From contig JAKONF010000054.1 in the NCBI GenBank assembly GCA_022702085.1, forward strand, positions 1 to 5,147: a stretch of DNA of 5,147 bases. The letters run 5' to 3'. The stretch comes from Rickettsiaceae bacterium. GTDB lineage: Bacteria > Pseudomonadota > Alphaproteobacteria > Rickettsiales > Rickettsiaceae. The position numbers and the translations under genes were made by a program. The notes beneath the pieces are model-generated. The model ran no database searches. It was not told the origin of the DNA and saw only the letters and a list, made by a program, of their open reading frames with translations. Every line of letters begins with the position of its first letter. Positions within the stretch are counted from its first letter, which is position 1. Below are positions 1 through 5,147 of this stretch, piece by piece.

Positions 1-337
1 TCTCAACTAGTTCAAATTTTCTTTGTGATAAAATAATTGAATGTAATTCTTCAGCTTTTTCCTTAGAGATATTATTATTCATTTTACTTTTCAGTTCTTT
101 AAAGCGCATTTTATGAGCTGACTGCAATAAGGCATCTCGTTCAACAATAAGCACTGATTTAACATCAAAAATTACCAAAGTATTTTCATCGGCTTCTTTG
201 ATTAACTCTTCAAGAGCAGTAAGATCTTGACTTTCTATTACGTTATACATGTTTTTCATCTCTGATTTGTGGCCATAAGTTGTATTAATAGTCACCATCA
301 AAAGAGTGATGATTAATAGAATCATTTTTTTTATCAT
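1..337 (-). CDS. Exported DUF2608-like (HAD-fold) protein, 3' end outside the window
   Basis: The first 112 residues are visible and the frame is open at the left edge. From the ATG at 337, residues 1-22 form a signal peptide (basic MIKK, then a hydrophobic stretch, then TTYG before HKSE), so the protein is probably periplasmic or secreted. Residues 52-64 (ENTLVIFDVKSVL) resemble the 'NTLVxFDxDxxL' motif I of DUF2608 proteins, a HAD-like group of unknown function known from Rickettsia and Legionella relatives. The following RDALLQ and the later SQRKFELVE also fit that group as I recall it. HAD motif I is normally DxDx(T/V). Here D58 is kept but the +2 Asp is K60, so phosphatase activity is doubtful. 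The other HAD motifs lie outside the window. No clear Shine-Dalgarno precedes the ATG; M5 (325) is an alternative start. The gene follows the ligase gene by 48 bp and has its own candidate promoter. The coding call is firm; the family call is moderate. Confidence 0.72.
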   Translation of the reverse strand, partial: MIKKMILLIITLLMVTINTTYGHKSEMKNMYNVIESQDLTALEELIKEADENTLVIFDVKSVLIVERDALLQSAHKMRFKELKSKMNNNISKEKAEELHSIILSQRKFELVE

Positions 338-351
338 AAAATTATTTTGAT

Positions 352-362
352 TTACTAAGTAA
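352..362. promoter_or_regulatory. Short palindrome at the predicted transcription start, possible operator
   Basis: TTACTAAGTAA is an 11-base perfect palindrome around a central base. It extends to GATTTACTAAGTAATC (349-364) if one unpaired base is allowed. It sits just downstream of the candidate -10 box, where a repressor could block initiation. The one-base loop and lack of G+C or a T tract make it unsuitable as a terminator. It could be chance in an AT-rich gap. Confidence 0.22.
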
Positions 363-364
363 TC

Positions 365-393
365 ATTTTAATAGCTATACAATTTTTAATCAA
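365..393 (-). promoter_or_regulatory. Candidate sigma70-type promoter for the DUF2608-like gene
   Basis: On the minus strand, TTGATT (393-388) is followed after exactly 17 bases by TAAAAT (370-365). These match the -35 consensus at 4 of 6 positions and the -10 consensus at 5 of 6. Transcription would start near 357-359, giving a leader of about 20 nt before the ATG at 337. The -35 box overlaps the stop codon of the upstream ligase gene. Such matches arise by chance in AT-rich DNA. The consensus spacing and the position in the only sizeable gap are what support it. Confidence 0.45.
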
Positions 394-3300
394 TATTGAG
401 TTTAGCTAATTCTTTGGAAGCTTTGGCGTAACTAATTCTTTTTTTAGCTAAATCCTCATATATTTTTAGGGATAATTTTTTATTATGAATACTTTGAATT
501 ATATCTTTTATTTCTCTATAAATACCACCAAGAATATTCCATTTTGAGGCTGATTTATAGCCTTGCCAATTACCAAATTTTTTATTCATATCCCTAGCTA
601 TTTCCTCTAAGTAAAGATTTGCATTTTTGATAATCTCTGGATCTTTAATATTAATGATCGCGTTTTTAACATATTCTTTAGAGAGCAGACTGAAGCCATC
701 AAATTGTGCAATAGTTTGCAAAGCAGCAATAGCTATCTTTTTATTCTTAGCACCAAGCTCCTCTACTTTTAGTAAACACGTTTCCCATTGCCTCCAAGCC
801 CTAACAAAATCAAGACCTGGGTTTTTAATATTCTGAATACCAACTAATTTATGTAGGTAGTTCGGTGGCGTGTGATCTAAAATTATTTTTATCATATCAT
901 CTGCGTTACTATCTTTCAGATCAATAATAATAATTTTACGTGTAAATAATCTAGTTAAAACATCTTTTATTTCTACCAGAGATATTTGATTACTCTGTAC
1001 TTGCTCTATTAATTTTGAGTAAATAGCAAAATCTTCATTGATTCGGTTTATAAATTTATCATTTTCTGCTGATTGCTTATTTGAATCGCTTACTACTCCA
1101 TTTTTGATGATATTAGTTCGCGCAGTCCTATCGTTCTCATCCATACAAATGTGGAGATCTTTACAAATATGCTTGATCTTGATCAATAAATCTGGCTGCT
1201 TGATATCTACAAATATATTTTTTAAATATTCCCGCCAAGATTTTTCAATATAAGTCTTCATGCCGCTTAAATTAGTACCGATCAAAAAATGATAACTTGC
1301 AGCAAGCCTACGAGCTATCAGATTTGCAAATGTTTTAGATCTACTACCACGGTCAGCACGATTATTGACAATGGTTGAGATTATCACTCCAGGATTTTGT
1401 GCTTGATCAAAATTCTTAAATCCCAGCCTTTGCCAGTTATTTAAGCAGCCTAGTTCTTCATTGGCAGACATACCATTAATAAACTGTAAAGTTTTGTTTT
1501 GTAGAGTACATGGCATAAAAGCTTTGAGCGCTCCAATATCTGGTATTACGCGCGCACTCATCGTAGCAAATGCTGTATTTTCATCAATGCCAAGTGTTTT
1601 TGCTAATTTATTAACTAAAGCTAAATTTGCTTCATGTTCATAATAAGGAAATTGCGCCAATAAATCATCAGTATATAGTTCATGCCAATCTACAGCTTCT
1701 AATTTTGCACATTTGAGCTTAGCACTTTCTTGCAAAATTGGTAACATTTGCTGCTCACTAGTGATAACATGCCCACTAGGCCTTATAAAGCTTGCAATAG
1801 TATCAGCTACGTCCCAACCAGAGGGACCTTGAACATCTTCATGGTCTGGATGGGCGTTGGTTATGGTTGACAAATCATCAATCATCCATTCATTTTGCAT
1901 GATTTTAACATATTCATCTCTAAGTGCCATGCATTCCCATAAAAGTACCTTAGCACCGTAATTTCTAGCAAAATGGGTTATGCTAAGTTGTTCATTAATC
2001 GTTGCATGTTTATATGGCCTAATTATAGGCATTTCATAAGCCTTACCGGTAGAATCAGCAACTACTATTGCTGGTTCGCAGCCGGTGGTTTTAGAAACAA
2101 TTTTTTCACCTAAAATGCCAAGCATTGCGCATTTAAGTCTCTCTGTACCAGTTTTACCACGCGTTCCCCAACCTCCAATTACCAAAGGTATTTTATTGCG
2201 ATCTTTACGTTGTCTTTTGAAATACACTTTATGATACCAAATTCCTAAAATAGCTATTAAAATGATAAATAGGAATAATGGAGCTAAAGTTTCTTCATGC
2301 GGAGTTAAAAAATAATCAAATAAACGACAATTGGTGAACAGAGAAAAAACCGCCAAATTGAGAAAATAACCGCTATTTTGTTCATTTTTTAGCTCTTTCT
2401 CATAGCTTTTAAAATTACTACTCACGCCTATTTCTTCTAGTTTTTTTATGTAACTATTTTTCTCGCCGTAATTTCCTTCTTGCCAGTTTCTTAAATTTGC
2501 AATATCTCTAAATTTTAACGCAATTGCTAAACTTGTATAGATTCTAGCTAAAAAAGAACTAGGCGGGAAGATAGTAGTTATGCCGAAGGCTGAATAAACA
2601 TTAGCTTCTTTACCTTTGTTTAAAGCATAAAGATAATAGTCTAGTAAGGGCAAAAATGGCCGATGACTCTGCTCTTCTGTAATAAATAAAGGTTCTCCAG
2701 GAACTTGAGTTTTGCTAAGTTCTGACATAGAAGATACTGCTATGTTATTTTCGCTGTAAATTCTACCGGTAGTATGACTAAAATTTTGCCTTTTATCTGG
2801 ATTTGCTGAAAATATTTCATGTAAAAACCTCCATAACCTGAAGCCTTTTTTAATGCCTTTGATAACGTAATAACTACCATCTTTATAGGCAAATTGTAGA
2901 TCAAAATTATTTTTGGCGACAATAGCGATTATCCTACCAAAAATTTCCAGAGATAATTCGTTTATCGCTTCGTCATGAATATAAGTTACCTCACCTAATT
3001 CACTATTTTGAACTAAATCATTTAGAGCGACAAATGTCTTTTTGTATCCATTAGTTACTAGCCATATCACTGAGCTTACTTCTAACGCTAAATTTTTACA
3101 AATTGGAGGATATTCTTCAGTGATAATTTTATTGATAAGAAGGTTAAAATTTTCAATAGATTTTTTCTGCAATTTGGGATCTCCAATTTGCATCACTGTT
3201 TCTTCAATAATTTCAAGGACTAATCTTACTATAAGTGGTTTTTTACTTTCTGCTATAACCCTAACCAATAGAGCAGATAAACCTTCAAAATCAATAGGAG

Positions 3301-4300
3301 ACATCAACAGCTTATTTTTAGCGGTAAGTAATGCTTTTGCTTGTACCTTTTTATCAGGATCATTAAAGATTAAATTTGCTAAAATTTTGTCGTCATTAAG
3401 ATCAACAAGACCTTGCCTTACGTAAGAACTTTGATCATTAATAACTAAATTTATTAAAGATTCGCGTAAATCAGCTTCGAGATTCAATAATAATGGGATT
3501 AATGCTCTTTTCAAAAAGATTTTTTTCTGAAACTTTTCTTTGAATATTATTTCAGAATGAATGCTACGTTTATTAGAAGATGTATATATTATTTTGAAAT
3601 GATCTAAAAAAACTTGAGGATTGATCAGTGATAAAATATTAGCATATTCTATATTCAATTCTAACTCTTCAATACTCAAATTATCATTTTCTAAATTTAA
3701 GTAAAATTTAAGATCATTTAAATTACTTTCTTTAAAATCAGAATTGTTTTTTACCCTTAGTGATAATGTTTTAACTATAATAGCTCTAATTTTATCATTA
3801 AGACTAGTATTATTATAAAATTGTAGTAATAATTGAGTTATTGATGAATCTTGAGCTTTTAAAAAATCTTGATCATTAGTTAATAATAAAAAAATGAAAT
3901 ATATTTCATTTTGTAACTTACTTAATTTCTCTAAGGCTCTTTCTGTTATGGCTTCAAAGTCAAACCATCTGTTAAATGCTTCTTTATCTTCTTTAAGATC
4001 ATCCTCTGAAGCACCTAATTCTGAACAAAATTCGAGCATAATTTGTCTTTTGTCACTAATGGATGCTGAATTTATTAACTTTTGCTCAGCGGATTCTAAT
4101 TTGTTTTTCAAATGGCCTACCATTTCAATTTTTGCAGCTATTTCTTTAAACAAAAATGCATTTAAGCGAGGTTTGTTTTGATCATCCTTATATTTATTAA
4201 ATAAATTATCTATAAAAGGTTGATATATTTTTAGCAAAAATGGTGAAATGATTTGCGAGACTTTTTGTATATTTTTTAGATCTTTTTCTGATTCTTTCAC
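386..4300 (-). CDS. pgsB: Giant PgsB/CapB-type poly-gamma-glutamate synthetase with long N-terminal extension
   Basis: This is an ATP-dependent amide ligase of the Mur ligase superfamily, most like PgsB/CapB, which joins glutamates into poly-gamma-glutamate at the inner membrane. Ligase motifs in family order: P-loop GTRGKTGTER (712-721, K716), KTTG (737-740), WECMAL (788-793, E789), NAHPDHEDVQGP (815-826), IDENTAF (905-911), IPDIGAL (919-925), NGMSANE (942-948), NNRADR (979-984), LIGTN (1006-1010) and GIQNI (1154-1158). A membrane helix (~672-693) and basic KRQRKDR (695-701) precede the P-loop, exactly as at the start of ordinary PgsB. PgsB/CapB is normally about 390-460 residues; this protein has 1304. 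The additions are a helical, HEAT-like region (1-460), an unassigned region (461-640), a second hydrophobic segment (~645-665), an insertion (~1030-1120) and a helical tail (1166-1304). There is no N-terminal signal peptide. GTG is the only standard start between an in-frame TGA at 4324-4322 and M60. The ligase call is strong; the glutamate substrate is inferred. Confidence 0.88.
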   Translation of the reverse strand: MKESEKDLKNIQKVSQIISPFLLKIYQPFIDNLFNKYKDDQNKPRLNAFLFKEIAAKIEMVGHLKNKLESAEQKLINSASISDKRQIMLEFCSELGASEDDLKEDKEAFNRWFDFEAITERALEKLSKLQNEIYFIFLLLTNDQDFLKAQDSSITQLLLQFYNNTSLNDKIRAIIVKTLSLRVKNNSDFKESNLNDLKFYLNLENDNLSIEELELNIEYANILSLINPQVFLDHFKIIYTSSNKRSIHSEIIFKEKFQKKIFLKRALIPLLLNLEADLRESLINLVINDQSSYVRQGLVDLNDDKILANLIFNDPDKKVQAKALLTAKNKLLMSPIDFEGLSALLVRVIAESKKPLIVRLVLEIIEETVMQIGDPKLQKKSIENFNLLINKIITEEYPPICKNLALEVSSVIWLVTNGYKKTFVALNDLVQNSELGEVTYIHDEAINELSLEIFGRIIAIVAKNNFDLQFAYKDGSYYVIKGIKKGFRLWRFLHEIFSANPDKRQNFSHTTGRIYSENNIAVSSMSELSKTQVPGEPLFITEEQSHRPFLPLLDYYLYALNKGKEANVYSAFGITTIFPPSSFLARIYTSLAIALKFRDIANLRNWQEGNYGEKNSYIKKLEEIGVSSNFKSYEKELKNEQNSGYFLNLAVFSLFTNCRLFDYFLTPHEETLAPLFLFIILIAILGIWYHKVYFKRQRKDRNKIPLVIGGWGTRGKTGTERLKCAMLGILGEKIVSKTTGCEPAIVVADSTGKAYEMPIIRPYKHATINEQLSITHFARNYGAKVLLWECMALRDEYVKIMQNEWMIDDLSTITNAHPDHEDVQGPSGWDVADTIASFIRPSGHVITSEQQMLPILQESAKLKCAKLEAVDWHELYTDDLLAQFPYYEHEANLALVNKLAKTLGIDENTAFATMSARVIPDIGALKAFMPCTLQNKTLQFINGMSANEELGCLNNWQRLGFKNFDQAQNPGVIISTIVNNRADRGSRSKTFANLIARRLAASYHFLIGTNLSGMKTYIEKSWREYLKNIFVDIKQPDLLIKIKHICKDLHICMDENDRTARTNIIKNGVVSDSNKQSAENDKFINRINEDFAIYSKLIEQVQSNQISLVEIKDVLTRLFTRKIIIIDLKDSNADDMIKIILDHTPPNYLHKLVGIQNIKNPGLDFVRAWRQWETCLLKVEELGAKNKKIAIAALQTIAQFDGFSLLSKEYVKNAIINIKDPEIIKNANLYLEEIARDMNKKFGNWQGYKSASKWNILGGIYREIKDIIQSIHNKKLSLKIYEDLAKKRISYAKASKELAKLNID

Positions 4301-4308
4301 TAAAATAT

Positions 4309-5147
4309 TTATCCTCTCATCTCATTTTTACTTGGCGTATTCTTTGTTTTGAGCTGCTTGAATTTTACTTCTTGAGATTTAAAATCACGATAATCTCTAC
4401 CATTACCAAAATGGCAAATTACGCCAAGTGAGCCTATCCAAGCCTTTGTTCTTTTTTGTGAAATATCACCGAATTTGCTAGGTACTCCTGTATCAAAAAC
4501 TTTACCTAAAGAAAAATTAGCTTCTAACCGATGATTATTGTTAGAAAGCCAGTAATCCCAGTTTAGAGAACCACCTAGATAATTACGGTTAAAATTATAC
4601 GATCTGCCTATGCCTTTTAAATATTTTTTATGGCTATATTCTAAGCCGATAATTAGAGAGTTTATTAAATGATTAGCACCTACTTTGTATGATACAAAAT
4701 CAGCTTTTTTGATCTTCTTATCAGTGCGGTAGCTACCAACAATAAATATCCTATTATAAAGTGTAGGCTCGTAATTTAAAGTATAAGAGGCATCTATTGC
4801 TTTGTTGTGGGTTTTACTATAATAGCTGTAAACATCTGGATCAGGAAGTTTGTTATCTCTTGTTTTACTATTATAAAAATGAATATGTCTGCCAAAAAAT
4901 GATAATTCTGCGCTATGGTGTAAGTTGCGGCTAAAATACAGCGTATTTTGCATACCTACTTTACTCATCATTGAATGATTATCTTTATGATTAAAACGTT
5001 GATAAAAAGCATTGCCAGCAATGAAAAAATTAACTGGTAGTGTTTCTGGAATGAAATCAATCCTAGCGCGCGCGCCATGTGAGAGTGGCGCTTGGGCAAA
5101 TTCCCTGGCAAGTAATTCACCTTTGAAATACATACGGTTAATTTCAT
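4309..5147 (-). CDS. Outer-membrane beta-barrel protein, C-terminal part, 5' end outside the window
   Basis: The frame is open through the right edge: Glu-Ile-Asn-Arg is read before the first internal Met at 5133, so that Met is probably not the start. The numbering here counts it as 1. The 274 residues show repeated amphipathic strands with polar turns, for example 33-47 (PVNFFIAGNAFYQRF), 56-69, 73-88, 111-122, 126-137, 145-170, 184-196, 201-211 and 229-242 (KAWIGSLGVICHF). They are rich in Tyr, Phe, Asn and Gly, and I count roughly 12 strands. This is typical of a transmembrane barrel. Unusually, the last strand is followed by a basic, hydrophilic tail of about 32 residues (243-274) instead of ending at an aromatic residue. 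I do not recognise a specific family. The barrel of a TPR-plus-barrel exporter (PgaA or Slam type) is possible, but any N-terminal domain is unseen. Its coupling to the PgsB-like gene suggests a role in polymer export or surface anchoring, which is inference. Confidence 0.8.
   Translation of the reverse strand, partial: EINRMYFKGELLAREFAQAPLSHGARARIDFIPETLPVNFFIAGNAFYQRFNHKDNHSMMSKVGMQNTLYFSRNLHHSAELSFFGRHIHFYNSKTRDNKLPDPDVYSYYSKTHNKAIDASYTLNYEPTLYNRIFIVGSYRTDKKIKKADFVSYKVGANHLINSLIIGLEYSHKKYLKGIGRSYNFNRNYLGGSLNWDYWLSNNNHRLEANFSLGKVFDTGVPSKFGDISQKRTKAWIGSLGVICHFGNGRDYRDFKSQEVKFKQLKTKNTPSKNEMRG
4312..4318 (-). promoter_or_regulatory. Shine-Dalgarno of the ligase gene inside the end of the barrel gene
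   Basis: The minus strand reads GAGAGGA, 11 bases before the GTG start at 4300, and lies within the last codons (Met-Arg-Gly) of the upstream gene. That gene's TAA follows directly at 4311-4309. A ribosome finishing the barrel gene would therefore uncover or reuse this site, which suggests translational coupling. The spacing is slightly long, but this is the only purine-rich site near the GTG, and it supports that start. Confidence 0.68.

Noticed and set aside
338..385. Intrinsic terminator after the ligase gene
   Set aside because: The gap has only a weak AT-rich palindrome with a one-base loop and no following T tract, so it does not look like a Rho-independent terminator.
627..1643. Three plus-strand reading frames of 60-71 codons (627-836, 1038-1253, 1461-1643)
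   Set aside because: All are antisense to conserved ligase or C-terminal sequence and have no recognisable features.
806..2191. Ligase read as folylpolyglutamate synthase, MurC-F or cyanophycin synthetase
   Set aside because: The P-loop context (GTRGKT), the KTTG and ECMA motifs, the NRADR motif and the preceding membrane anchor match PgsB/CapB in order and spacing better than those relatives.
2740..2922. 60-codon minus-strand reading frame overlapping the large gene in another frame
   Set aside because: It is nested within the ligase gene, and its sequence gives no sign of selection as a protein.
3042..3425. Open reading frame of 127 codons on the plus strand
   Set aside because: It lies antisense to the helical region of the large ligase gene. 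Its product is Ser/Leu-rich with no recognisable motif, as expected for a shadow of a real gene.
3894..4181. Open reading frame of 95 codons on the plus strand
   Set aside because: It is antisense to the N-terminal part of the ligase gene, has no family resemblance, and its Ser/Leu-rich composition is typical of an antisense shadow.
5067..5147. ATG at the extreme right edge (5147) beginning a short frame MKLTVCIS
   Set aside because: It runs only about 27 codons before TAG and overlaps the barrel gene in another frame. The barrel frame itself is open through the edge and looks like real strand sequence.
1..5147. Mobile elements, CRISPR arrays, tRNA or rRNA genes
   Set aside because: Scanning by eye found no long direct or inverted repeats, spaced repeats, transposase-like sequence or cloverleaf-forming segment.

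Overview
The window is AT-rich (about one third G+C by eye) and densely packed. All three recognisable genes are on the minus strand, so they read from the right edge to the left. The composition, an outer-membrane beta-barrel protein and a secreted protein resembling the DUF2608 group suggest a Gram-negative, host-associated bacterium. A Rickettsiales-like alphaproteobacterium or a Legionella/Francisella-like gammaproteobacterium would both fit. This placement is inference: there is no rRNA or other phylogenetic marker here.

Layout in transcription order. (1) 5147-4309: the 3' part of an outer-membrane beta-barrel gene whose reading frame runs open through the right edge. (2) 4300-386: a 1304-codon gene starting with GTG. 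Its residues ~672-1165 are a recognisable PgsB/CapB-type amide ligase (the poly-gamma-glutamate synthetase of the Mur ligase superfamily), including the membrane anchor that normally begins PgsB. About 670 residues of helical and unassigned sequence precede that anchor, and a ~140-residue helical tail follows the ligase. (3) 337-1: the 5' part of a gene for an exported protein resembling DUF2608 (HAD-like), cut by the left edge.

The first two genes look translationally coupled. The stop of the barrel gene is 8 bp from the GTG, and the Shine-Dalgarno of the ligase gene lies inside the last codons of the barrel gene. A reasonable reading is a Gram-negative system in which a membrane-bound ligase makes a poly-gamma-glutamate-like (or other poly-amino-acid) polymer and the co-expressed barrel helps export or anchor it. 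The usual partners PgsC/CapC and PgsA/CapA are not in the window, so this is a hypothesis. The DUF2608-like gene has its own plausible sigma70-type promoter with a small palindrome at the predicted start site, and may be a separate unit.

The only non-coding gaps are 8 bp and 48 bp. I see no RNA genes, mobile elements, CRISPR array or convincing intrinsic terminator.
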